In this document: positions 20,372-31,366 of the stretch, one piece after another
Layout of the letters: every line of letters begins with the position of its first letter
Position numbering within the stretch: the first letter of the stretch is position 1
NCBI GenBank assembly: GCA_033675265.1
Contig: JAUJYZ010000640.1
Span: forward strand, 146,639-210,638
From: Actinostola sp. cb2023
Taxonomy: Eukaryota; Cnidaria; Anthozoa; Actiniaria; Actinostolidae
DNA length: 64,000 bases
Direction: 5' to 3'
Translations under genes and position numbers: made by a program
The notes under the pieces: generated by a model
Told to the model about the DNA's origin: nothing
Database searches by the model: none
The model's input: only the letters and a program-made list of their open reading frames with translations

Positions 20372-22284
20372 TTAAGATCAAGTTCTGTTTATCTTCATCA
20401 AATAGATTTTTCATTACTCTTATAGATATATCTAGAAAGTCTGAAGAAATAAATTTGAAGAAGTCTAAACCTCCAACATCCAAGATGACCTTTTTAAACA
20501 AGTACTTCAACAGGCTCATTTTCAGCTTTGGAGTCATACTTTCGAAAGATTGCAAAATATTAGTGACTACATCGCCAGCACACTGGCTTGATAAATTATT
20601 TTTGGATGGAGAGCAACTGAAAATTGGTGAAATTGGTTCACCAATGGGATCATTTGACTTCTTCGGGTTTTTTCCATTTTCACGTGTATTCAGATGAATT
20701 GAATTCAAGACATAGTCAATGCCCAGTTTTTCCTCTGCATCTGATAATGTGGAATACTGCCTTGATAAGTGTTTAAAGGGGCACTGTCACCGTGAGACTG
20801 GAGGCCTGGGCTGAGTATCTAACTTGAAAAAATTGGCAAAGTTTTTCAAGTTTCCCGAGAGGTAGACAGCCATCGACTTCATCTGTAAATATCTACAACA
20901 TCCTTGCACTCTAGAAGATTATACTTGTTCAGTTATTTAGACTGATTGTTATTTGGTATTTCCAAGTGGTTATTTTTGATTTGAAGTCCAAGTTTATACG
21001 TTTTTTATTTAATCGGTGAGAACGATGGCTTCTCTCATGGCGCCCGCCGGCAAGGTAGTAGTTGAGAACGAATGTATTCAAGCGACAACCTTATAAATGT
21101 TATTTTACTGGGAAGATAGAATACGGTTATTATCCAGATTCTGAGTTTGCTAGACATCTAGCTCTGTAGGGTTCAAAGGAGGTAGGAAAGTAAGCCGAAC
21201 GTTTGGAATATTATGTTCTCAAAGAAGAACTTACAAGTCTATAACTTAAAATATTTGTAAATGCAATCATGTCCCGACTACTATAGAACTTTTGCTATTG
21301 TATTACTTTAGACTTGATAGGTCTGTCAATATATAATTATCTGTCCCTTTCCTCGCTGTTGTACTTGTAGCAGCAATATAACTGTCGCTTCATCGCGATT
21401 GTGCATCTATCGTAATTCGGGCTTTATTTGCTTATTTGACTAGTCGATACTGCACAAATAGGAGAAATAAATATTTGCAGTTTGCATGAACAGCCTGGAT
21501 TTTCGTTTTCTTTGTATTCACTCCTGAGTACGTTATTTGGCGATTACACGGGTCACTTGTCTATGAATATTAAAAAGCAAGCTGAAGTCAGTCAATGTCT
21601 GGTACAAATTTATGATTTATCATCAGAAACCGTCATCGATACTTCAACAATGAGTCTGGATAGCCTTCTATAACTATCGTTACTTCAATTGATATTAAAC
21701 CTTATATTTCGCAAACGACAACCATTTTTTAGCGATTTACAAAAATATCCTCGCCGTAAATCACAAACGAATGTAAGCATATGCTAATTAGGAAACAAAG
21801 GTCGTTACTGCGCACACTCACTGGCTGACAGTGCCCCTTTAATCACTCTTGTTCGGCATGCCTGAGCTGGAAGAACAAAAATAATAATATGTAAATTTTG
21901 GGTTTAGACAATAGCGATGTTCACTTTAAACTTTGAAATCATTGTTTTCCCGAGGGGAGCGCTGGGGAGCGCTTACACAGAGGGATACATCAAGTATTAA
22001 AGTTAGTATCTGTATACTTTTTTACTGCATTTAGGTTGTAGTTGTCCTTTCACAACAACATAATGGAAGCCTCATCAAATTACATACACTAAATGCAAAA
22101 AACTACTGGAGAACTTTGAAAGCAAATAATTTGTTATAGAAAAGCTTTTTCCGATAGCACAAGGCAAAATTTCAAAAAAGAAATATTAGAATTCATATAA
22201 AGATAATAATATCGAGTGTTAACCGAAGAAATCGGTTAGAAAATAGCTCTCGAACTCACCTTTCTCAAACCAACAAGCCGCCAT
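20372..22284 (-). pseudogene. N-terminal part of a multicopy gene, split by a TTAA element
   Basis: Exon 1 is 25 bases (22284-22260): MAACWFEK in the context CCAAGATGGCGGC, ending at GTGAGT in phase 1. Exon 2 begins at 21866 after TTCTTCCAG and reads QACRTRVIKHLSRQYSTLSD, LGIDYVLNSIHLN, then NNLSSQCAGDVVTNILQSFE and KMSLLKYLFKKVILDVGG before stopping at another element end at about 20372. The codon ATTAAA is interrupted by the 1.07-kb element at 20777-21838; counting its TTAA target once keeps the frame perfectly. The SSQCAGDVVTNILQS block matches a repeated, uncharacterised family of basal animals that I associate with the GGDGAP-type genes (9572-11998); that link is from memory. The downstream part is missing. 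Confidence 0.65.
20777..21838. mobile_element. TTAA-flanked non-autonomous DNA element (1,062 bp)
   Basis: Terminal inverted repeats 'aggggcactgtca' (20777) and 'tgacagtgcccct' (ending 21838) are flanked on both sides by TTAA (20773-20776, 21839-21842). The target duplication is confirmed by the host exon, whose frame is restored when one TTAA and the element are ignored. No ORF of note inside. The TTAA target suggests mobilisation by a piggyBac- or Kolobok-type transposase. Confidence 0.9.
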
Positions 22285-23561
22285 CTTGGATACGAAAAGT
22301 GTGAAAAAACGGTACCTCAGTGCTTTGCGGTCGTAGTGCGCCCACCGCCTGTGCGGGCCCAATAGTTTTAAGAGCCACCTGTGGGCATCACAAAATTAAC
22401 CACCTATGTAGTTGTTCTGCTTCAGACTTTGTGACTTTTGTGAACTTTATTGAGTACACTTGTTGCAAATGCCCTCTGGGGACATACACAATCCTCTGTT
22501 TGCTCTTCTCTCTTGCCCATGATGACAGTTAACATATATGGCTATGAGCCTGAAGGATAGTTGTTCTCCCCGAAACAAAGTGTTGTGCGCTCTACCTGCT
22601 ACGGCGGCTGCATGGTTGTATTCCGCGGTACACCCACCTAATCGTGATGTATTTTGCCAGGTGGATATCATATGGGCATAAGCTGGGCCAAAATGTCGAC
22701 GCCCTCCACAAAGGGTTGACCACTGCCCCCTGGCTTTACAAACATGGAAGTGTCTCCATGCCGTTATGATTTGACTAGGTGGAGGGATCACCCAAGTATT
22801 TTCTCCCTGCCATTTGATTGCAAAGGCATCTACTCATTCCATCGCAAACAAAATACAATTGGTCCTAAGACCCCCCGCAAAGGTGAATAATACACAATGT
22901 AACAACATCACTTTAACTACAATCCTGACAACTTGTTCATATTTATTTGGTACGTAGAAATATTGGCGTTAGTTGTCTAAGTCACATGCAGTTTGAGATC
23001 CAGATCCGGATCGCTTTCTATAATCCAAGGCAAATTGGATCAAATAGAGTCACTTTAGTATAGGTTACTTCAAATGTGATCGCGGCAAGGACAATATAGT
23101 ATTTGTAACTGTACATACATACCAGCGCAAATATAATCGGATTTAAGACATATAATGAGTTCAGTTCATTATTCGTTCTATCTAATATATAGACAATCAC
23201 AATTCTCAAAAGCCATTGTAAATTGTAATTCCATTCATTCTTTCCATCATGCATTGTTGCATTGAGTTTCACTATCAGTATTTTGTATGGCAAGGAATAA
23301 GACTGTTATGCAATGTTTCCTTTTGAAAATCATACCATGGAATGTCTCACTTTTACTTGTTTGCTATTAACTTCCTTTCCAAACTTCCCATGGTATATGC
23401 CACTCAAAAGCATTGCATGACGACATACTTAATGCTCTATGTCTATATATAACTGCTTTGTGATTATATAACTGTTTTACACTCCATTTGCACTTTTACG
23501 ACTGCTTTTTTAAGTATAACTTTGTAAATATATTGTAAACTACGATTGTAGACATGAGCTT
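22285..23561. other. No gene seen
   Basis: Small ORFs on both strands (22320, 22447, 23018) show no domain. A GC-richer patch at 22320-22790 might be an old coding relic, but I cannot name it. Confidence 0.4.
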
Positions 23562-24733
23562 CTACTTGATCATCGATATGCTTTGCATTACTTTATGATT
23601 AATGGCTTTATCAATAACATGTGGACCACTAGACCCCTCATGCACGAGTAAAATATATACAAAAGTAAAAATGATTTGGCTACTTGCATAAGCCTTGGGA
23701 CCTAGTTTTTTCATGGTTTTAAATTTTGTTGTTGCATCATCAACAGTTTTATTGGAATTGTAACTGGTTGGGGTTGGAACGCAGGTGTGCACCCCATGGT
23801 GATAAACTATCACTTGGCAAGTGTCATCATGAAATTCCCAGACTTTACTTGCTAGGCATGGGACTGTGAGTGCTGCAGCACCACAGCTGTGGCAAAGGTG
23901 TTCACCATTTTTAGTCTGAAAATGTGTCCTGTTTCTTTTACAGAACTGCTTGAGATAAGAACAGGCGTCATTTACACATTTAGGAGACCCTTTACATCTG
24001 GCAATTCTGCGTCTGCCACTAAACCCACTTCTCCTTGAGGTCATAAACCCTGCCTATGGTCTTCCATCTGATGAGGAGGCCATGCGATTGTCCTTGTGAA
24101 ATGGTAGTTCATACTTAAGTAAACCATCTATATCATATGGCAACCTGGCAACTTTTTTACATTCTACTTCAGACCATAGATTTGGAGTTAGTGCTACTTT
24201 AGTATTACTGTAAATGAAAGGAAAAAAATGTGATTAATAAATTTTGTAACAAAAGTTATGACAGAAATTATTAAAGACAGAACAAGCATGACAAACATAC
24301 ATGTACATGTGTGTACATTAAATACATGTATATGATTGTATTCTGAAGAATGTATTCATCAATATGACTTTTGCATACAAATACAGTTGTATGATACAAA
24401 CGGAGCCAGCGTGCGCTTGAAACATATTTTCTTTCAAATTATTTCTGTGTTGATCTATTCATTTTTGACATTTTTGTTATTGTAAAATAGATTGGCATTA
24501 CTTTTTGATGCGTCACCATAACATTGTTAAAGTAGTATGCGAATCCACAATGCAATATTAAACTGACAACAAAAAGCTCTAAGTGTTAACAGTTTGTTAA
24601 ATATCATAAATAAAAACCTGCCTCTTTGATATTCCAGGTACATGTATTTCAACTTTTGGCTTTTCATCACTGCTGACATCACTGACATCACTAGTAGGAC
24701 TGCTAAAAACAGTGGAAGACATTTTGTGATTCC
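23562..24733 (-). pseudogene. Cys-rich zinc-type multicopy protein fragment
   Basis: The minus strand from about 24210 (after CATTTACAG) reads NTKVALTPNLWSEVECKKVA, LPYDIDGLLKYELPFHKDNR, SSDGRP, an in-frame TAG (probably a former Trp codon), then TSRRSGFSGRRRIARCKGSP, KCVNDACSYLKQFCKRNR, HLCHSCGAAA and VIVYHHGVHTC. The C-x4-C, C-x2-C and H/C spacing suggests a zinc-binding N-terminal module of a repeated animal family, known to me only as uncharacterised. A possible 5' exon at about 24720-24618 starts MSSTVFSSPTSDVSDVSS and ends at GTTTTT, but its phase does not match the next exon, so the model is incomplete. No catalytic part remains. Confidence 0.55.
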
Positions 24734-25123
24734 AGTGCATAGGTGGAAAGAAAAATCACAAAATCAGGAGAACAAGTTTTAGTCACATTTAAAACACTGA
24801 CGTTTTATATGTCAGTACTTTAGAGATCTGATATCAGGACTCTATGTAAACTAACTTGCTAAATCAGATCTCCCAGAGTGTGTAAATTGCTAAAAAAAAG
24901 TAATCAGTTCTTTATGGGGATACTGATTACTTTTAAATATTTTAAAAGAAGACTCTGAAAGGAAAAACAAAGCAACTGGCAATAAAACATACATACAACA
25001 TACATCAAATACATAAACTGTAAATTTACCTAATAAATTTAACTCTCAATTCAGTTACATTTCTAGTGTGCAGTTTGCATGGATCTCACCTGTAGGACAT
25101 CATACCGCAAATGATCTATTTAG

Positions 25124-25189
25124 CCCCCCCCCCCCCCCCCCCCTCTATTAAGCCCCCCTCTCTATTAAAATACCCCCCCCCCCCCCCCG
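25124..25189. repeat. Poly(C) tracts
   Basis: Two C-runs of about 17-20 bases flanking 'tctattaagcccccctctct'. Such homopolymers are prone to length errors in assemblies. Confidence 0.95.
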
Positions 25190-25248
25190 AGAAGACCTGA
25201 AAAAAATAAACCCCCACATTTTCTAACAATCAACAAATAGTTGAAGCT

Positions 25249-25573
25249 TACCTTGAATCACAAAATAGTTTCCTGCCCTCCATTTTTCTCTTTTCACCAG
25301 GGCAATGCTGTTTAGCAGGGGAATCGTCCAGCTGTGATACATATTGCTCCTTTAACGCATTGAAGGGATGTTAGTGAGTATATATTTAATTCTGTTTTTT
25401 TTGTTGGTAAGACACGATTGAAACTAGTTCAGTATTTGTGAATATAGCTGTGTCAAATGAATAAATTATCATAATTGTGGTAATCCCATCTACAAAATGA
25501 ATGAAGATCGTCTAAAATATTTTACCTTTTTTGACCAGAAAACTGGCTTGATATCATTGTCGCTCTCACTGGA
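25249..25573 (-). other. Two possible minus-strand exons, family unknown
   Basis: 25573-25529 reads SESDNDIKPVFWSKK and ends at a GTAAAA donor. 25355-25249 reads LKEQYVSQLDDSPAKQHCPG then KRKMEGRKLFCDSR and ends at GTAAGC. They could be upstream exons of the Cys-rich fragment at 23562-24733. Frames between the exons are not secure. Confidence 0.25.
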
Positions 25574-26015
25574 ATATATAAATACCCATAAAGACAATGA
25601 GAAATTCGACCGACATCGTCTCTATAACTTTATGCCTTATAAGTTATGGTTTAGACTGTCATTTAACTAACTGTCTTAACTATTAAAATGTATACGAACC
25701 TTTCAGAAGAAAAAGTCAAATCAACGAGAAATACAAAAATAGCGTAAACTGAAGTTTTCTAGTTCTGACAATTCTGACAATGTAAATAATGAAGCATTGA
25801 CATACCTTTTCATTTGAAGAACGTATTTCAATCACATCATCTGACAACAAACGTAAATATAAAAACTATACGTCAAACATTGTACAAAAAACATCAGCGC
25901 AAGATCATCCTGCATGTCGTTATACAGAAATAAATAAGAAGATGTGATTTGAATAGATTGAATAATACATAAATTTACTGACCTTCCGCCATACTGACAA
26001 CGAGGACCACGATAT

Positions 26016-26124
26016 CGAAGTGAGTTACCGCTGACCAGTAGACTCGATTCACGACTCGGACATTTGACTCGGACAGTTGACTCGGACTCGGATTTGACTC
26101 AGACTCGGATTTGACTCGGGAAAT
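26016..26124. repeat. GACTCGGA(TTT) short tandem repeats
   Basis: Repeats of 'gactcggatttgactcag' type. They mark where similarity to the PIN-like host gene ends on its 3' side. Confidence 0.8.
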
Positions 26125-26685
26125 GGATTTACTCAACCGTATCACACGAATGCATGTAGACCTGGGAGAGATTTGCAAAATGACTCGCCAAGTGCGTGTG
26201 CAACCTTTCTAATGTCGACATATCTTGTTCCTGTTTGTGTTCCGCATTTCTGATACATGGAACAAGGGATAGCGGCATTAAACGCAAGTCAAAGTACAAA
26301 GACATCCGTATCCTGTGATGCAATGATGACTGACTCTAGCTGCGTGATCTGCATGAAATAGAAGACGTGTGTCTGCTTCCTCCTGTGTCGACTTCAGTTC
26401 CTCCGCTTTCTCTACCTTGTCTGTGGTTATCTTGGAGCATTCTTCCTCAGATGTAACGAACAAGATTTTGTCTCCTAGCTTTGCTCTGTTGTTATCCTGC
26501 TGTCATTCTGTTGATAGGAATGATGTCAAGGCAGTCTTGTTGCTCGGATCGGCTATGAACTTTCTCCACTGCTGTACTTTGTGTCCAGAAGTTATATTTC
26601 TGAACTGTGTTCCAGAAACAGTGGTTCTTTTTTGCCTCTCTGTGTTCTTGATAGAATCCGGCCTGTAAACATCAAACACAACATA
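26125..26685 (-). pseudogene. PIN/FEN-like multicopy gene, C-terminal piece (left of Gypsy)
   Basis: The minus strand continues the reading interrupted at 31367. Directly inside the target duplication it gives VVFDVYRPDSIKN, then about 26463-26340 gives TSEEECSKITTDKVEKAEEL and STQEEADTRLLFHADHAA. After frame changes it gives DTDVF, a YQKCGTQ-type block and LHAF..CDTV near 26130. In the intact family (memory) the order is VFDVY, EEADTRLLLHA, EDTDVF and GCDTV. These acidic blocks, with IIDGMSL in the previous piece, follow the order of the metal-binding acids of PIN/FEN-type nucleases. This copy has several frame changes and stops and is dead. Confidence 0.65.
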
Positions 26686-26818
26686 TGTAGAGTCTTATGA
26701 GGCATTGGTGGGTTTAGACCGCTTTAATAGTATCGCCATCTTGGCTCCGTTACAACTAACTAACATGTGTTCTCTATCCCGTGACGTCATGCCTGTGATC
26801 ACGTGATACTACACTACA
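26686..26818 (-). repeat. Gypsy LTR (3' LTR)
   Basis: On the minus strand it begins TGTAGTGTAG and ends CTCTACA, the usual TG..CA termini. The LTR is very short (133 bp). Confidence 0.95.
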
Positions 26819-26833
26819 TCCCTTTTCTTTTAA
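26819..26833 (-). promoter_or_regulatory. Polypurine tract of the Gypsy element
   Basis: The minus strand reads AAAAGAAAAGGGA directly upstream of the 3' LTR, the expected place for the plus-strand DNA primer. Confidence 0.8.
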
Positions 26834-26840
26834 ACAGAAA

Positions 26841-29800
26841 CTATAATACCAACATTTGTGAATAAATCAAAAGTGTCACTATAAAGTCTTTTATGCATAT
26901 ATCAGTCTCTCTGCATAAGTCAGCGTGTTCCAAAAAGTCTTTTAGCATGTTGGGCATCTGGCCTCTGGTTGTTCGCAGTGGGTATCTTCTTTCATTTCTT
27001 GGTGGAGATACATGTACTTGTCCTTGTCCACTTGCGTTGGGCTCAATGATGTCATCAGATGGTTCTTCCTCGATGCCAATGTCGTCTTGCTCATCCATGA
27101 GCTCTTGGTTGATGGGCTGCACGTCGGTCTTGAGAGGTTTGAACTTGCTCGAGTTTCGTGTGATGTTGTGCTTACCATCAGAGGCTGTTATCATGGATCC
27201 TTTCTTGTCAATTACTGTATATGGGTGTGGTTCATAGTAGGGCTCTGTTTTTCCTTGATGAGGCTTTCCCTTATGTACTAGAACTTTGTCATTTGGATTT
27301 ATGTTAGATGATCTTGTGTTTCTTCTTTGGTCTGCATATCTCTTCATCTCATCCTTTGACTGTTGGTCGTTCAGTCTCATCTCCTTGTCTTGTTTAGATT
27401 GAGTTGGAATTTCAGGCAGCTTTGTCCTCATGGGACGTCCATATAGAGCTGTGTAGGGTGGTACCCCAGTTGAGCTGTGAGGCGTGACTCTGTAGTTTCT
27501 CAGGAACTTGTTCAATTCTTGTTGCCAGTTCTTGTGCTCTATTCTAGCTGTGGTACAGATTTTCTTGAGGTCCTCATGAATCTTTCACACTCACCATTTG
27601 CTTCAGGCCATAAAGGTGTAATCTTGCGGTGCTTTATCCCCATGTGCTGTGTGTACTGTGCAAAGGATTCAGAGTTGAAGGGTGGGCCATTGTCTGTACG
27701 GATCTTGATTGGAATTTGGTGTCTTGAGATGATGTTATCCAGGTGTGGCACTACTGCATCAGCGCTGGTTGAGTGCACTATTTCAACTTCAGGAAACCTG
27801 GAGTAATCATCGATTACCACCAGTAGGTGTTGACCAGAGGGTAGTGGACCAAAAAGATCTGCTGAGATTTCAAGCCATGGGCCGTCGGGAGTTTCGACAT
27901 CTGAAGAGGTTCTCTAATGTTCCGTTTTGTGGTAGACTGACAAGCTAGACAACTGTTTATCTTATCTTCGATTAGCGTATCTATGAAGGGGAACCATACC
28001 TTCTCTCTGATCAGTGCTTTCGTCTTTACCATGCCTTGATGGCCTTCATGTGCTACATCCACTGACCGGTTTTTTGTAGAGAGTCTGGCATCACTATCTT
28101 TGTACCTCTGAGTACTAGGTTGCCTTCTGCATTGACACTTAGCTCATCTTTGACCATCTGGTATGAGTTGAAAGCTCTGTTGTCTAACCGTAGGTCTTGT
28201 GCATCTTTCTTGTACCAGCTTCCATTCCGTATGCACTCTATTACCCTTTGCAGGGTGTGGTCATTCAACGTTGCACTCTTTACTTCCTCAAGGTCAATTG
28301 CAATTGGTACTGCATGTTGGGAAACAAAGTTAATGTATTCCTCTGCTATCTTCTCTTTTCGACTGTTGACTTCTATCTGTTTCTTGGGATGTCTCGACAT
28401 ATAATCAGCAGGGTTGTCAGGACCTGGTGCATAGACTATGTTAGGCTGATATGGTTGAAGCCTGAGAGACCATCGCTCTATCCTGGGTGTTGGCTTTGAC
28501 AGAGGGTTGTTGAAGATTGAGGTTAGAGGTTTGTGGTCTGTGAAGACAGTTAGTGCCTTACCGTAGCAGTACAGGTGGTAGTGTTCACATCCCCACACTA
28601 TTGCTAAGGCTTCTCGCTCTGTTTGAGAGTAGTTCTGTTCAGTTTTTGTCAGTGACCTGCTACCGTATGCTATAACATGAGAGTGTCCATTCTCATCCTT
28701 CTGTGTTAGGATTGCCCCTAACCCAACAGGGCTTGCGTCTACTGCTATTTCTGTTGATTTAGAAATGTCAAAATATGCCAGTGCAGGTGCAGATTGCAGT
28801 TTCTCCTTGAGAGTTTCAAACGCTTCCTGGTGAGTCGTTGTCCAGTTCCATGAACTGTTCTTGTGTGTCAGTTCTCTTAGTGGGGCTGTGATAGTGGCAT
28901 AGTCTGGAATGAATCTTGAAGAGTAGCCCGTCATTCCAAGTATGCTCCTCAGCTCTTTCACGTTGGTGGGTGGTTCTAGGTTTTGGATGTCCTCCACTTT
29001 CTTGGGATCAGGTTTCATTCCACCATCACTGAAGACAAACCCAAAGAACTCCAGCGATGTCTTGTTGAACTCACACTTCTTTGCATTGAGGGTAAGGTGG
29101 TTGTCTGAGAATTTCTTTAGGGTCTTTTCAAGTGTCTCATCATGGTCGTTCTGTGTCTGACCAAATACTATGACATCATCTGAAATATTCAGAGCTCCTG
29201 GGATGTCAGCTAGTAGCTGTGAGATTGCATGTTGAAACACTTCTGCTGCCGCATTGATACCAAAGCTCAAACGTTTGTATCTGTATAGTCCGGTGTGAGT
29301 TGCAAAGGTTGTGATGTACCTGCTTTCTGGTGCCAAGGTAAGTTGGTGGTATCCTGAGCGTAGATCAAGCTTTGAGAAGACTGAGCTTCCATGAATTTGT
29401 CCTATGATGTCGTCCACCGTAGGGGTGATGTGTCATTCTCTCTCAATGGCAGTATTTGCAGCTCTCATGTCCACACACAACCTGATTTTGTCCGGTGTCT
29501 TTGGCTTGGGTGTCACTACTATTGGGCTTACCCAAGGGGTGGGGCCCTCCACCTTCTCAATCACATCAGCATCCAGTAGTTGATTTATCTCCTCTTCAAC
29601 TTTAGCTCGTAGATGAAAAGGAACACGTCGGTGAGGCTGGGCAACTGGTTTGACGTCTGGATCAATATGTAACTTGACTTCATAGTCCTTGAGTTGGCCA
29701 ATTTTATTTTCAAAGAGTTCTGGGTATCTCTGCATGAGTTTGCCAGTGTTTGGATGATCTGATGTGGGCAGACGATTGATGTTGTTACTCATTTGGATGA

Positions 29801-29987
29801 GTTCTAGATTCACACACGAGTTGAAAGACAATAGATTGCCAGGATTTCCTTCTGTGACGTAGAATGTAGTTGTGATTACTTTATCTTTGGACTCGACATG
29901 TGCCTTGAATTTTCCTAGTAGTGGCAGTGGCTTGTTTGAGTTGTATGTCCTGATTACAAGCTTTGTATTGGAAAGTTTCACTTCCAT
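26841..29987 (-). pseudogene. Gypsy pol: protease part, reverse transcriptase, RNase H, integrase
   Basis: 29987-29433 holds the end of protease and the reverse transcriptase start (PWVSPIVVTPKPKTPDKIRL, CVDMRAANTAIE), ending at an in-frame TGA where the family has Arg. 29417-28053 continues with FSKLDLRSGYHQLTL, ISDDVIVFG at the catalytic centre (ISDD in place of the commoner YxDD), RNase H (IAVDASPVGLGAILTQ, FTDHKPL) and the spacer. Integrase follows: the HHCC finger (HEGHQGMVK..CLACQ, 28062-27930), IDDYSRFPE, RTDNGPPFN and PEANGECERF supply the D, D and E. One-base frame changes occur near 28065, 27888 and 27590. The last part (27515-26841) is a basic integrase C-terminal region with VLVHKGK. 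The breaks make this copy unable to produce its polyprotein as read. Confidence 0.9.
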
Positions 29988-31138
29988 CCCTTTGGCTTTG
30001 AAGTAGTTGTCGTTGATTCTACCGATCCCGTATCAGCAGTTACTGTGACAGCACTTCCAGCTATTTTTGTGTTGAACTTGGGCAGTTTGTTTGAGTTTTC
30101 ACTGTAAGCTTGATAGACATAGTTGCTTTCATCATCACTACTGTCGCTGATTGTAGATGGCTTTGGGTTGTTTTGATCTGTAGAAGGTTCTTCTTGTGGG
30201 TGATGTGTAGTGCTGTTAGCTGACCTTCCTTGTCTTCTACCGGTATTCCTTCGTTGTGGCTGCGTTGAAGCTCGAGGGGACGTCTGAGTCGTGTTTCTGT
30301 TGTTGCCTTGACCGTTGGCGTTGTGATTTTCAAGTTTTTTCTTTCTGCAGACACGCTCAAAATGGCCTTTATTCTGACAATATCTGCAAGTAGTTTTAGC
30401 TGCTGGACAGTTTTCCGATCCACCTTGATGAGGGTATTCGTATCCACAGTTTCCACACGTGTTGTTGTTGGATTTATTCATCGGCGCCTGTCTGTCTCGT
30501 GGTTGTCGATTTCTCGTTACTGGTGCCCTCGCCGCTCCTTGTTGTCTGGATCGCACAAACTTTACGGCGTTTACATTAGTTGGAATGTGCTCGATTTCGC
30601 TTGCTTGCTTGTTAGAAATTTCTAAAGCTCTAGCATGCTTTACTAGATCGTCTAGTTTCCATTGAGGTTCTGCAAAAGCTTTTCTTCGTAACCTCGAAGA
30701 GGCACAGTTAAGTTTGATTTGAAGTTTGATTTCGTCGTCGGCTCTGTTGCCAAAGTCACAGTATCTCGCAAGCGAGCGTAGTTGGGTCACGTACGAGTCT
30801 ATGGACTGTTCAGGTTTTTGTACACATTCTCTGAATTTCGTTACCTCGAAGTCTGGATCTCTCTTTTTGTCTAAGTAGTCGCTCAGTGTTTTCTTTGCGC
30901 TGTCGTACGCCTTGTCGTCGCCTTTCTCTTCGGTCGTACACGTGAGCCATTTCTCCCACGCTCCATCTCCAGCATGACTGAGTAGAAGAGCTTTTCTTTG
31001 TCGATCGTCGTCGACACCCCATGCTATTAACTCGTTTTCGAATTTTGCGAGCCAGTCCGTGAATTTTGCACCAAGATTTGGGTCAACCTTCGCCGTTGTG
31101 AATCGTGTGAAGTTACCACACACCATTGATACCGCCAT
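29978..31138 (-). CDS. Gypsy Gag with the protease active site at its end
   Basis: 386 codons from MAVSMVCGNF. The capsid-like part holds WLAKFENELIAWGVDD and FRECVQKPEQSIDSYVTQL. A nucleocapsid with a variant finger (CGNCGYEYPHQGGSENC) is followed by a classic CCHC finger (CRYCQNKGHFERVC), then a Gln/Asn/Ser-rich spacer. The reading ends just after TADTGS (30023-30034), the aspartic protease active-site triad, and then leaves the frame of the remaining protease. A one-base frame change there is more likely than a programmed shift, because it would fall inside the protease. Confidence 0.9.
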   Translation of the reverse strand: MAVSMVCGNFTRFTTAKVDPNLGAKFTDWLAKFENELIAWGVDDDRQRKALLLSHAGDGAWEKWLTCTTEEKGDDKAYDSAKKTLSDYLDKKRDPDFEVTKFRECVQKPEQSIDSYVTQLRSLARYCDFGNRADDEIKLQIKLNCASSRLRRKAFAEPQWKLDDLVKHARALEISNKQASEIEHIPTNVNAVKFVRSRQQGAARAPVTRNRQPRDRQAPMNKSNNNTCGNCGYEYPHQGGSENCPAAKTTCRYCQNKGHFERVCRKKKLENHNANGQGNNRNTTQTSPRASTQPQRRNTGRRQGRSANSTTHHPQEEPSTDQNNPKPSTISDSSDDESNYVYQAYSENSNKLPKFNTKIAGSAVTVTADTGSVESTTTTSKPKGWK

Positions 31139-31212
31139 GTTTGTCAGTGTTTGACTGAAAACTTTAGATTTTTTCCGCTAGATAACCTTGTTATGCTGTT
31201 TCCTCTGACCGA

Positions 31213-31233
31213 GGATCCCGTGCTCGTCGCCAA
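31213..31233 (-). other. Candidate primer-binding site of the Gypsy element
   Basis: Directly downstream of the 5' LTR the minus strand reads TTGGCGACGAGCACGGGATC, the usual position for a tRNA primer match. I do not assign the tRNA. Confidence 0.5.
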
Positions 31234-31366
31234 TGTAGAGTCTTATGAGGCATTGGTGGGTTTAGACCGCTTTAATAGTATCGCCATCTTGGCTCCGTTA
31301 CAACTAACAAACATGTGTTCTCTATCCCGTGACGTCATGCCTGTGATCACGTGATACTACACTACA
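31234..31366 (-). repeat. Gypsy LTR (5' LTR)
   Basis: 133 bp, one visible difference from the 3' LTR (aacaaacatg against aactaacatg). It should carry the element's promoter. Confidence 0.95.

Larger units (their letters stand above)
26686..31366 (-). mobile_element. Gypsy-type LTR retrotransposon, full length, 4,681 bp
   Basis: Two 133-bp LTRs (26686-26818 and 31234-31366) differ at about one position. They bound gag, protease, reverse transcriptase, RNase H and integrase in order on the minus strand. Flanking 5-mers are acata (left) and acatc (right), a 5-bp target duplication with one change. Removing the element and one 5-mer restores the host reading frame (RID-VVFDVY), which proves the insertion. 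The domain order, with RNase H before integrase, places it in Gypsy/Metaviridae. The near-identical LTRs imply recent insertion, yet the coding region has one nonsense codon and about four one-base frame changes. Confidence 0.95.

Noticed and set aside
25124..25189. CRISPR-like or regulatory repeat
   Set aside because: Simple C homopolymers; an animal genome, no spacer structure.
26841..29579. Plus-strand ORFs across the Gypsy element
   Set aside because: Antisense readings of pol.
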